Assembly (NCBI RefSeq): GCF_025147485.1
Contig: NZ_CP102263.1
Span: forward strand, 3,671,501 to 3,735,500
Direction of reading: 5' to 3'
Length of the DNA stretch: 64,000 bases
Source of the DNA: Bacteroides uniformis
GTDB taxonomy: Bacteria > Bacteroidota > Bacteroidia > Bacteroidales > Bacteroidaceae
In this document: positions 34,080 through 44,205 of the stretch, in pieces
How the letters are laid out: every line of letters starts with the position of its first letter
How positions within the stretch are numbered: position 1 is the stretch's first letter
The notes under the pieces: model-generated
What the model saw: only the letters and a program-made list of their open reading frames with translations
Told to the model about the DNA's origin: nothing
Databases searched by the model: none
Program-made: the position numbers and the translations under genes

Positions 34080-34876
34080 GCATAGACAGTAAAATAGGAG
34101 ATAATAATCATATTTACAGTAAATTACGTTCATTTATAAGCTCTGAGAATCGTGTTTTTATAACGAATCGACCAATTATACAGAAATAAAGCAAGGATTT
34201 AAGTCTTGAAGACTAGAAAATAAATAAAGCATCTTATTTTCTTATTTATGTCACATCTTTTCTCCTTTAGTAAAAAGAAGAGATGGAGCAATTCAGCTTT
34301 AAATCGTCATATATGAAATCTGTTACACTTTTCAAGAGTACAATAGTTGTAATACACAACTAGGATAATTGACTATTGTGAATTTAATACATTACATAAA
34401 TATCTATATGACGGGTGTATTATAACATATGTGATATTACACTTGAAAAACACAAATGTAATAAGTAATATTTAATATCGCAAACTGATGGTTTACAAAA
34501 ATAATAGAGTAGGGGTTAACCCATATAATTATAAGCAATAAATATGTATATATCAATTACATACGACGATTAATCAAATTATTAAATTATATATTATATA
34601 AAATGAGCGACAAACAAATGTAATACAGCATTTACCATCAAAAAATAACCATATAATATGATAATAACTAGACAAATATATTATTTTATTAAACTTACGA
34701 TAAACACCTATTTTACTCGTAATTTGTATTATAGCATTTGTAATGATGAATATTGTAATAACAGCATTTCATTTGTAAACTTTAAAATATTACATTTTTA
34801 ATTTGCTTTTGTGATGTCATTTTTTTACTTTTGTAATTCAATAAATAACATGTACAATTGTAATAACACATAAACC
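34080..34876. promoter_or_regulatory. AT-rich control region with repeated TGTAAT/ATTACA words
   Basis: This gap of about 800 bp contains no convincing gene. It is strikingly A+T-rich and carries TGTAAT or its complement at 34348, 34391, 34436, 34457, 34556, 34619, 34739, 34754, 34789, 34832 and 34859, denser toward the downstream gene. A longer unit, TGTAWTA followed by AGCATTT, occurs near 34619, 34725 and 34754. An inverted repeat AGTTGT/ACAACT is at 34345-34361. No DnaA boxes or tRNA-like folds are seen. I read it as the operator region of the HTH gene at 34877. Confidence 0.6.
34802..34833 (+). promoter_or_regulatory. Promoter of the HTH regulator gene
   Basis: TTTG at 34802-34805 and TACTTTTG at 34826-34833 are 20 bp apart, an ideal pair. 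A TGTAAT word at 34832-34837 overlaps the -7 box, so binding there would block RNA polymerase. Confidence 0.65.
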
Positions 34877-35338
34877 ATGAGTATAAAAGACAGGTTCAAA
34901 ATGGTTATGGACCGGGAGAAACTGACAGCAGGAGCTTTTGCCGAGAGTATCGGCGTGGCCCAAGCCACCATTTCTCACATCTTGGGTCCGCGTAACAAAT
35001 ATCCAAGTACGGAAGTCATTCTCCGATTGCATCAACGATACAACGACATAAACTTGGAGTGGCTGCTTACCGGAAAAGGTAATATGAGTAATAATCCGGA
35101 TTCACCCGAAAACGATGGATTCGACTATCCTTTATTCGCCGAGAATCCGGAAAATCTGTCCAACGGGCCGGAAGAATCTAAAAATCGCAAGGAAATTGCA
35201 TTAGAGACAGCCCTAAAATCGCCTAAAGAGATTGTAAAACAAGAGATTATCTACAAAGAAAGACCTCCCAGAAAAATCACAGAAATAAGAATTTTCTTTG
35301 ATGACAATACCTACGAGACTTTCAAACCGGAAAATTAA
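34877..35338 (+). CDS. XRE-family helix-turn-helix protein
   Basis: A 153-residue DNA-binding protein. The N-terminal HTH is KDRFKMVMDREKLTAGAFAE followed by SIGVAQATISHILGPRNKYPS, with the ligand helix VAQATISHIL and the usual LRLHQRYNDINLEWLLTGKG ending. A polar acidic linker (NNPDSPENDGFDYPLFAENPENL) joins a C-terminal beta-strand pair (RKITEIRIFFDDNTYETFKPEN), perhaps a dimerisation or partner-binding tail. It follows the long AT-rich region and is the obvious candidate to bind the repeated TGTAAT words. Downstream pyrK has its own promoter, so this gene is probably monocistronic. Confidence 0.85.
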   Translation: MSIKDRFKMVMDREKLTAGAFAESIGVAQATISHILGPRNKYPSTEVILRLHQRYNDINLEWLLTGKGNMSNNPDSPENDGFDYPLFAENPENLSNGPEESKNRKEIALETALKSPKEIVKQEIIYKERPPRKITEIRIFFDDNTYETFKPEN

Positions 35339-35415
35339 GGAATGAGAATGGAAATAGACTAACGCCCCGGCATAAAAAAGAAACGGGTTCATTTTATTCT
35401 GCACTCGGTTTACAC

Positions 35416-35423
35416 TATCTTTG
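35416..35423 (+). promoter_or_regulatory. pyrK-pyrD promoter (-7 element)
   Basis: TATCTTTG, 32 bp before the pyrK ATG. Confidence 0.6.
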
Positions 35424-35455
35424 CACCCGAAAGAAAAACATCCCTCTTTATAGAT

Positions 35456-36232
35456 ATGAAAAAGTATATTTTAGATCTGACAGTGACAGAGAACCTCCGC
35501 TTGCATGCCAACTACGTGTTGTTGAAGCTGACTTCTCCATCCCCACTTCCGGAAATGCTTCCGGGACAATTTGCAGAGATTCGCGTGGACGGCTCGCCTA
35601 CCACTTTTTTGCGCCGCCCCATCTCCATCAATTATGTAGATAGACAACGGAACGAGGTCTGGTTCTTAATCCAACTTGTAGGCGACGGAACCAAGCGATT
35701 AGGAGAAGCAAAAGCAGGCGATATAATCAATGTAGTGCTTCCGTTGGGAAACTGCTTCACAATGCCTGAAAAGCCCTCAGACAAGCTCTTATTGGTAGGT
35801 GGAGGTGTAGGTACAGCTCCTATGTTATATTTAGGCGAACAGCTCGCCAAGAAAGGTTGCAAGCCAACATTCCTGCTGGGTGCCAGAAGTGACAAAGATT
35901 TGCTTCAATTGGAACAATTTGCCGCCTATGGCGAGGTGTATACCACCACCGAAGATGGCAGCCACGGAGAGAAGGGATACGTAACACAACACTCCATATT
36001 AAATAAGGTGTGCTTTGAGCAGATATATACTTGCGGCCCCAAACCGATGATGATGGCAGTAGCAAAGTATGCCAAAAGTAAAGGCATCAGTTGCGAAGTA
36101 TCTTTGGAAAATATGATGGCGTGCGGCATAGGCGCTTGTCTATGCTGTGTAGAAAATACCACGGAAGGTCATTTGTGCGTATGTAAAGAAGGTCCGGTTT
36201 TTAATATAAACAAACTATTATGGCAGATTTAA
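35456..36232 (+). CDS. pyrK: Dihydroorotate dehydrogenase electron-transfer subunit
   Basis: A 258-residue FAD and [2Fe-2S] protein that passes electrons from PyrD to NAD. The ferredoxin-reductase FAD motif is [12 protein letters not shown], the NAD-binding loop is [15 protein letters not shown], and the C-terminal cluster cysteines are in [14 protein letters not shown] and [11 protein letters not shown]. It overlaps pyrD by 13 bp, so the two are translated together as the class 1B heterotetramer of pyrimidine synthesis. Confidence 0.95.
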   Translation: MKKYILDLTVTENLRLHANYVLLKLTSPSPLPEMLPGQFAEIRVDGSPTTFLRRPISINYVDRQRNEVWFLIQLVGDGTKRLGEAKAGDIINVVLPLGNCFTMPEKPSDKLLLVGGGVGTAPMLYLGEQLAKKGCKPTFLLGARSDKDLLQLEQFAAYGEVYTTTEDGSHGEKGYVTQHSILNKVCFEQIYTCGPKPMMMAVAKYAKSKGISCEVSLENMMACGIGACLCCVENTTEGHLCVCKEGPVFNINKLLWQI

Positions 36233-37131
36233 GTGTAAATATTGGTGAATTACAAATGAATAATCCGGTGATGACTGCATCCGGAACATTCGGATATGGT
36301 GAAGAATTCGCCGATTTCATCGAACTATCGCGAATAGGCGGTATTATTGTAAAGGGAACCACTCTTCACAAACGTGAAGGCAATCCATATCCGCGCATGG
36401 CAGAGACTCCTTCGGGTATGTTAAACGCTGTGGGACTGCAAAATAAGGGTGTTCATTACTTTGTTGAACACATCTATCCCCGCATCAAGGACATTCAGAC
36501 CAACATGATTGTGAATGTTTCGGGTTCTGCCATCGAAGACTATGCCGAAACAGCCGCAATCATTAATGAACTTGACAAAATTCCTGCCATAGAATTGAAC
36601 ATCTCTTGCCCCAACGTGAAGCAAGGAGGAATGGCATTCGGTGTTACCGCCAAGGGCGCCGAAGAAGTGGTGAAAGCCGTGCGCTCAGTTTACAAAAAGA
36701 CACTTATCGTAAAGCTCTCCCCGAACGTTACCGACATCACTGAAATAGCCCGCGCAGCCGAAAATGGCGGTGCAGACAGTGTTTCCCTCATCAATACCCT
36801 GCTGGGAATGGCTATAGACGCGGAACGCAGGCGTCCGATACTCTCCACTGTAACCGGTGGCATGTCCGGTGCGGCCGTGAAACCCATTGCCTTACGTATG
36901 GTATGGCAAGTAGCCAAAGCGGTAAAAATCCCCGTCATAGGCTTGGGAGGTATCATGAACTGGAAAGATGCTGTGGAATTCATGCTTGCAGGTGCCTCTG
37001 CCATCCAGATTGGTACGGCAAACTTCATTGATCCGGCGGTTACAGTGAAAGTGGTAGAAGGAATAAATGACTATCTTAACAGACACGGTTATCAGTCTGT
37101 AAAGGATATTATCGGTGCACTCGAGGTATAA
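36220..37131 (+). CDS. pyrD: Dihydroorotate dehydrogenase, class 1B catalytic subunit
   Basis: A 303-residue FMN barrel enzyme oxidising dihydroorotate to orotate. The start [20 protein letters not shown] is typical. The catalytic base is C130 in [12 protein letters not shown], diagnostic of class 1 rather than the serine of class 2. FMN phosphate contacts are in [29 protein letters not shown]. It ends before a shared bidirectional terminator with trmD. Confidence 0.96.
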   Translation: MADLSVNIGELQMNNPVMTASGTFGYGEEFADFIELSRIGGIIVKGTTLHKREGNPYPRMAETPSGMLNAVGLQNKGVHYFVEHIYPRIKDIQTNMIVNVSGSAIEDYAETAAIINELDKIPAIELNISCPNVKQGGMAFGVTAKGAEEVVKAVRSVYKKTLIVKLSPNVTDITEIARAAENGGADSVSLINTLLGMAIDAERRRPILSTVTGGMSGAAVKPIALRMVWQVAKAVKIPVIGLGGIMNWKDAVEFMLAGASAIQIGTANFIDPAVTVKVVEGINDYLNRHGYQSVKDIIGALEV

Positions 37132-37170
37132 AGAATAACTAGAGATCGCCATTCGCAATATATATTCATA

Positions 37171-37202
37171 AAAAAGGACATTCATTGACGAATGTCCTTT
37201 TT
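37171..37202. terminator. Bidirectional terminator between pyrD and trmD
   Basis: AAAAAGGACATTC pairs perfectly with GAATGTCCTTTTT around ATTGAC, with T runs in both directions. Confidence 0.88.
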
Positions 37203-37224
37203 CTTTTTATTTACATCAGTAAAC

Positions 37225-39989
<2,765 letters not shown>

Positions 39990-40023
39990 CAAATTTCCAC
40001 AAAAAGCTTTTTTATGGCTTATA

Positions 40024-40057
40024 TTTGTAGGGTAAATCGAAAAAATTCGTACTTTTG
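40024..40057 (+). promoter_or_regulatory. dapA promoter
   Basis: TTTG at 40024-40027 and TACTTTTG at 40050-40057, 22 bp apart, 35 bp before the dapA ATG. Confidence 0.6.
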
Positions 40058-40092
40058 CGAGTCATTTAATTAGAGATTACTTTATAATACTC

Positions 40093-40986
40093 ATGATACA
40101 GACAAGATTGAAAGGAATGGGGGTAGCGCTGATTACTCCATTTAAAGAGGATGAAAGCGTTGATTACGATGCGTTGATGCGTTTGGTAGACTATCAACTT
40201 CAAAACAATACCGACTTTTTATGTGTGCTCGGCACCACGGCAGAAACTCCGACTCTGACTGAAGAAGAGAAAAAGAAAATCAAGAAAATGGTCATCGAGC
40301 GGGTGAACGGAAGAATTCCTATCCTGCTGGGCGTAGGCGGAAACAACACCCGGGCCATAGTGGAAACACTGAAAAATGACGATTTCACCGGAGTAGATGC
40401 CATTCTCTCCGTTGTTCCATATTATAACAAGCCCTCACAAGAAGGTATATATCAGCATTATAAGGCCATTTCTGAAGCAACGGATTTGCCGATTGTGCTT
40501 TATAATGTCCCCGGTCGTACCGGCGTGAACATGAAGGCAGAAACAACCCTGCGCATTGCACGTGATTTCAAGAATGTGATAGCCGTCAAAGAAGCTTCGG
40601 GCGACATCACGCAGATGGATGACATCATCAAAAACAAACCGGCCAATTTCGACGTTATTTCGGGCGATGACGGCATCACCTTCCCTCTGATTACCCTGGG
40701 GGCCGTCGGCATTATCTCGGTCATCGGAAACGCGTTCCCACGTGAGTTCAGCCGTATGGTACGTCTGGCACTGCAAGGGGACTATGCCAATGCATTGACC
40801 ATTCACCACAAATTTGCCGAATTATTCAAGCTTCTGTTTGTAGACGGCAACCCTGCCGGAGTAAAAGCCATGCTGAATGTAATGGGAATGATTGAGAACA
40901 AGCTCCGCCTGCCATTGGTGCCGACCAGAATCACTACTTTCGAAGCCATGCGCAAGATTCTGGATGAATTGAACATCAAATGCTAA
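40093..40986 (+). CDS. dapA: 4-hydroxy-tetrahydrodipicolinate synthase
   Basis: A 297-residue TIM-barrel class I aldolase condensing pyruvate with aspartate semialdehyde in lysine and peptidoglycan synthesis. The pyruvate-binding pair is in LGTTAETPTL, the proton-relay tyrosine in VLYNVPGRTG, and the Schiff-base lysine is K166 in IAVKEASGD. The substrate arginine lies in the same YNVPGRT segment. It is monocistronic between its promoter and a strong terminator. Confidence 0.95.
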   Translation: MIQTRLKGMGVALITPFKEDESVDYDALMRLVDYQLQNNTDFLCVLGTTAETPTLTEEEKKKIKKMVIERVNGRIPILLGVGGNNTRAIVETLKNDDFTGVDAILSVVPYYNKPSQEGIYQHYKAISEATDLPIVLYNVPGRTGVNMKAETTLRIARDFKNVIAVKEASGDITQMDDIIKNKPANFDVISGDDGITFPLITLGAVGIISVIGNAFPREFSRMVRLALQGDYANALTIHHKFAELFKLLFVDGNPAGVKAMLNVMGMIENKLRLPLVPTRITTFEAMRKILDELNIKC

Positions 40987-41049
40987 GGTCTTATACCGCC
41001 CCTATAGGATATTAATTTCCAGTATACAACATATTAATATCAGATATGC

Positions 41050-41095
41050 AAGGAGTTAATTTTGTGGAAACACGGAATTAACTCCTTCTTTTTTT
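41050..41095 (+). terminator. dapA terminator
   Basis: AAGGAGTTAATT pairs perfectly with AATTAACTCCTT around a 14-base loop, followed by a T run. Confidence 0.87.
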
Positions 41096-41158
41096 CCTAT
41101 GTGACTATATTTATCAGTACAATAATCCCAAAACAGTCTACTGATTACGTTATAAAGC

Positions 41159-41194
41159 AAAAAGACATCTGGTTAAATCGAGAAAAAGACATCT
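41159..41194 (+). repeat. Direct repeat AAAAAGACATCT (two copies)
   Basis: The 12-mer occurs at 41159 and 41183, 24 bp apart, in the gap after dapA. Its meaning is unclear; it may be a decayed repeat array. Confidence 0.45.
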
Positions 41195-41249
41195 CTAGCT
41201 CAATCAAGACAAGACTATTATTTCAGCTAATCTATTAGTTCACAACACT

Positions 41250-41391
41250 GAACACTTTGTTTCAGCAGAGAAAAACACTTTGTTTTTATATGATGGAACA
41301 AAGTGTTCTGTCAAGGGAAACAAAGTGTTCTCCATAATGAAACAAAGTGTTTAGTTAAGGGAAACAGTTTGTTTCATTATAGAGAACACGC
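41250..41391. repeat. Phased array of AACA-N3-TGTT inverted repeats, copy 2
   Basis: AACA starts at 41251, 41274, 41297, 41319, 41341, 41363 and 41385 (spacings 23, 23, 22, 22, 22, 22). Cores are AACACTTTGTT twice, AACAAAGTGTT three times, AACAGTTTGTT, and a decayed AACACGCG. GTTTCATTATAGAGAACAC here differs by one base from GTTTCATTAAAGAGAACAC in the copy at 9.13 kb, and GTTAAGGGAAAC is the reverse complement of a linker there. The array lies between the dapA terminator and the tRNA-Arg terminator, a convergent gap with no promoter need. Confidence 0.85.
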
Positions 41392-41437
41392 GCCAGTGCC
41401 ATACAAGGGGAGAACATCAACTATATGCCATTGCTGT

Positions 41438-41480
41438 AAAAACAAAGAACCTCCGCAAGTTTTCTTGCGGAGGTTCTTTG
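41438..41480 (-). terminator. Terminator of the tRNA-Arg unit
   Basis: A perfect 17-bp stem (41443-41459 with 41464-41480) around TTTT, followed on the minus strand by a T run. It starts one base from the tRNA 3' end. Confidence 0.9.
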
Positions 41481-41554
41481 TGATCGCGACAGGATTCAAA
41501 CCTGTAACCGGCTGATCCGTAGTCAGCTACTCTATTCAGTTGAGCTACGCGACC
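41481..41554 (-). tRNA. tRNA-Arg (anticodon ACG), distal copy
   Basis: On the minus strand the acceptor GGTCGCG pairs CGCGATC, with D arm GCTCAACTGAATAGAGTAGC, anticodon loop TACGGAT (ACG), and T arm CAGGTTTGAATCCTG. The discriminator is A and CCA is not encoded. ACG is expected to be edited to ICG by TadA. It is the second gene of a two-tRNA unit. Confidence 0.95.
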
Positions 41555-41577
41555 CTTAAAAAAATTATGAAAACTTG

Positions 41578-41651
41578 TGACCGCGACAGGATTCAAACCT
41601 GTAACCGGCTGATCCGTAGTCAGCTACTCTATTCAGTTGAGCTACGCGGCC
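41578..41651 (-). tRNA. tRNA-Arg (anticodon ACG), proximal copy
   Basis: The same tRNA as the distal copy except for acceptor pair 3-70: GGCCGCG pairs CGCGGTC here (C-G), while the distal copy has T-A. All other positions that I compared are identical. A 23-bp spacer (CTTAAAAAAATTATGAAAACTT-type) separates the copies. Confidence 0.95.
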
Positions 41652-41668
41652 TCTTTGTTTAACGGGTG

Positions 41669-41699
41669 CAAAGATACGTACTTTTTCCGAATTAGCAAA
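41669..41699 (-). promoter_or_regulatory. tRNA-Arg promoter
   Basis: On the minus strand TTTG (41696-41699) is 19 bp from TATCTTTG (41669-41676), an ideal Bacteroides promoter, 18 bp upstream of the tRNA. Confidence 0.8.
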
Positions 41700-41726
41700 C
41701 GATATACAAACTTTTTTTGAAGAAAT

Positions 41727-44024
41727 TTATTCGACAAAGCGATAATTAAACAACTGCCAGCCGATGGTCATCCCCACATTCCACTCCCTTCTCGGTGAGC
41801 TATAATGATTTACATAAGCAGAGATGGCTCCGAAGGGCAAATGACAAATAACAGAAACTTCTCCCATATACTCAAAGCGGGAGAATGCTTTTCCATAATA
41901 TGCTTTATTCAATGCATTCTTTTTTATCGGAAAAATCGGTGTAAAGCCATAAAATTCTGTCCGGAACTGGAACATGTCGTTCAAAACATATATGGGTTTG
42001 ATACCGGCAGCCACATACTGGTTGGCACGAAAAGCTTCATTGTACATCAGTTTACTATGCGGAGTCGGTGCAAATTCTCCTGCCTGCATCATGGTTGCCG
42101 TATAATTCTCAGAGAAATTTTTCGACGAATACAGTGCTTCTGCCATCCATCCCAGGGTGAACTTCGGCCCCATTGTGTGATATGCCTCTTTCATATAAGA
42201 AATTTGCAACCATGATTGCCGTTCTTGCGGAGAAGGACTGTACCCTTCTTGCGGATTCCCCGGTTCAAATCTTTCCCTCCCGGTAAATACCTGGGCTATC
42301 AGTTTCTCCAGATAGCCTTTTGTCGCGTATTGCCGCGTATTCAGGGTACTCCCATAGAAACCGATGGAACCTCCCAAAAGTTTGTAGGTACTTCTGTCCG
42401 AACGGTCCTTATCGAAATCTATTACGCTGGATTGAAAGTAGTTATCTTCCAGTTGGCCATATCCCAGACTGAACTCCGCACGCTTATTGGCCAAAAACGG
42501 CAAGGCAACCATCAACTTCACAAAACGTTCGTCCTTTGAATTGAATGAAGGTTTGTCATTCCTGGAAAACAGCTTGTCCTTCTTGTAGTAATCGAAGGTA
42601 CTGATTGAAGCAATAAAACGAAAGGACGTAGATATGTGGGTAGGCAAATCAATCTTACCCATCAACTGGGCATTATTATAAATCTTACCCAACTGACCGT
42701 CAAAAGTGATTTCCTTGGAATAATAATTCAAGTTCTGATATCCTATTCCCAAATAGATTTGATTTGAGCTCGTGGTAGAGACACTGCCCCCCAGACGCAC
42801 GGAAAAATTATCCTCCATCTTCACCTTCAAATGCAGCTCATACAAATCGGATTCCGAATCATACACAGCATGAGGAACTATTTCCGAAATCATATTATCT
42901 GCCAGCAAACGAAAATACCCGCGCTTCAAGTCTTCATAAGTAAAGACTTCATGCTCTTCATCATGGAACTCTTTTTTGATGTAGGCTTGCTGTTGGGCAT
43001 TCGCCCCTTCAATAATAATATCCCGAAAACGGAATTGAGGCAGGTTACTCCGGAAGACAAGGCGCCTCAAACGCACATTATCAGCATTCACCCTACGGTG
43101 AACACGGCTTTTGATGGAATCCATCATATTAAGAGTACGGTTGTAGCCTATATCGTGCAATTCCTGCAGACGGTCAAAATCCAGCAGGTTGACATCATCG
43201 TACTTGAAGGTCATGACTATGCCCAATGAGTCCGGAATGGAATAATCGGTCTTCTGCATAATCATATTCTCCAATTGGCTCATCAGGTCATTCTCCTTCG
43301 GCTTACCGGGATTTGCCGCCACCACACTGCCAATGATGACATCCGGATGAAAATCCTCCCGCATCACATCCGTAGGGAAATTATTGTAAATGCCGCCATC
43401 ATAAGCAAGCGTACTGTCTATTTCTATCGGTTTGAAGACAAATGGAAAGCTCATGGAAGCACGTACCGCATCTCCCAAATCCCCTTTACTCAATACCAAT
43501 GGCTTTTTATTGTACACATCGGATGCTATACAGCGAAAAGGAACAAACAGTTTGTTGAAATTACCGCCACATGCAGCCGTAGCACGTGCAAACAATTCCA
43601 CAAATACCAGGTTCATCTGTATGGGGTTGACCATGCTTGTGGGAAGTATCTGGGGCTTTATATGCAGCGAGTCCCTAAAAGCAAAACGGATATTAAAAAA
43701 TTCCGGTGAAGGACGATTCTTCTTAAAATAATACTCGTATTTAGGCTCCACTTTGCCCGAATACCAACGCTTAAAGTCGGGAGAGCGCAACAGCGCCTCC
43801 ATATCGTCTGGGGAATACCCCATAGCATACAGAGAACCGATGATAGCTCCCATAGAGGTTCCGGTTATATAATCAATGGGGATATTATTCTCTTCCAAAG
43901 CCCGGATAATGCCTATATGAGTCATGCCTTTTGCTCCACCGCCACTCAGTACAAGCCCCACTTTCTGAGCTTGTAAAATAAAGCCACATAGAAGAAACGA
44001 AAAAAACAATAAAACTCTTTTCAT
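41727..44024 (-). CDS. Patatin-like phospholipase fused to a surface-antigen barrel
   Basis: A 765-residue exported protein with signal MKRVLLFFSFLLCGFILQAQ. The patatin domain has the oxyanion motif SGGGAKGMTHIG and the lipase box GTSMG with nucleophile S57; the catalytic Asp is in ALAYDGGIYNNFP. A POTRA-like segment (FRFRDIIIEGANAQQQAYIK, TYEDLKRGYFRLLADN) leads to a C-terminal BamA-type 16-strand barrel (FSVRLGGSVSTTSSNQIYLG to WNVGMTIGWQLFNYRFVE). This is the type Vd-like (PlpD/RssA-related) layout. The start at 44024 follows the -7 box; upstream in-frame codons overlap the promoter. Confidence 0.9.
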   Translation of the reverse strand: MKRVLLFFSFLLCGFILQAQKVGLVLSGGGAKGMTHIGIIRALEENNIPIDYITGTSMGAIIGSLYAMGYSPDDMEALLRSPDFKRWYSGKVEPKYEYYFKKNRPSPEFFNIRFAFRDSLHIKPQILPTSMVNPIQMNLVFVELFARATAACGGNFNKLFVPFRCIASDVYNKKPLVLSKGDLGDAVRASMSFPFVFKPIEIDSTLAYDGGIYNNFPTDVMREDFHPDVIIGSVVAANPGKPKENDLMSQLENMIMQKTDYSIPDSLGIVMTFKYDDVNLLDFDRLQELHDIGYNRTLNMMDSIKSRVHRRVNADNVRLRRLVFRSNLPQFRFRDIIIEGANAQQQAYIKKEFHDEEHEVFTYEDLKRGYFRLLADNMISEIVPHAVYDSESDLYELHLKVKMEDNFSVRLGGSVSTTSSNQIYLGIGYQNLNYYSKEITFDGQLGKIYNNAQLMGKIDLPTHISTSFRFIASISTFDYYKKDKLFSRNDKPSFNSKDERFVKLMVALPFLANKRAEFSLGYGQLEDNYFQSSVIDFDKDRSDRSTYKLLGGSIGFYGSTLNTRQYATKGYLEKLIAQVFTGRERFEPGNPQEGYSPSPQERQSWLQISYMKEAYHTMGPKFTLGWMAEALYSSKNFSENYTATMMQAGEFAPTPHSKLMYNEAFRANQYVAAGIKPIYVLNDMFQFRTEFYGFTPIFPIKKNALNKAYYGKAFSRFEYMGEVSVICHLPFGAISAYVNHYSSPRREWNVGMTIGWQLFNYRFVE

Positions 44025-44062
44025 AACTATGCTATTCCGAGTAAGATAAATGTTCATTGCCC

Positions 44063-44070
44063 CAAATATA
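44063..44070 (-). promoter_or_regulatory. Promoter of the patatin gene (-7 element)
   Basis: CAAATATA is TATATTTG on the coding strand, 39 bp before the ATG at 44024. Confidence 0.55.
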
Positions 44071-44131
44071 AACAATAGTTTCTAAAAATGCCGTATTCAA
44101 CGAAGAAAATCACACCCTAATTGGTGAAAAT

Positions 44132-44176
44132 GAATAAAAAAAGGGTATTGCGACTCCGAAGAATCACAATACCCTT
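44132..44176 (-). terminator. htpG terminator with a UUCG tetraloop
   Basis: In minus-strand RNA AAGGGTATTG pairs CAATACCCTT, and inside it GATTC pairs GAGTC around TTCG, a cUUCGg loop. A T run follows. Confidence 0.88.
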
Positions 44177-44205
44177 GCATATATTAAATGCAAATTTAAA
44201 GGGGC

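Noticed and set aside
34080..34876. Replication origin
   Set aside because: It is AT-rich but has no DnaA boxes and no dnaA, dnaN or gidA neighbours. The single TTATCCAC near 48922 is isolated.
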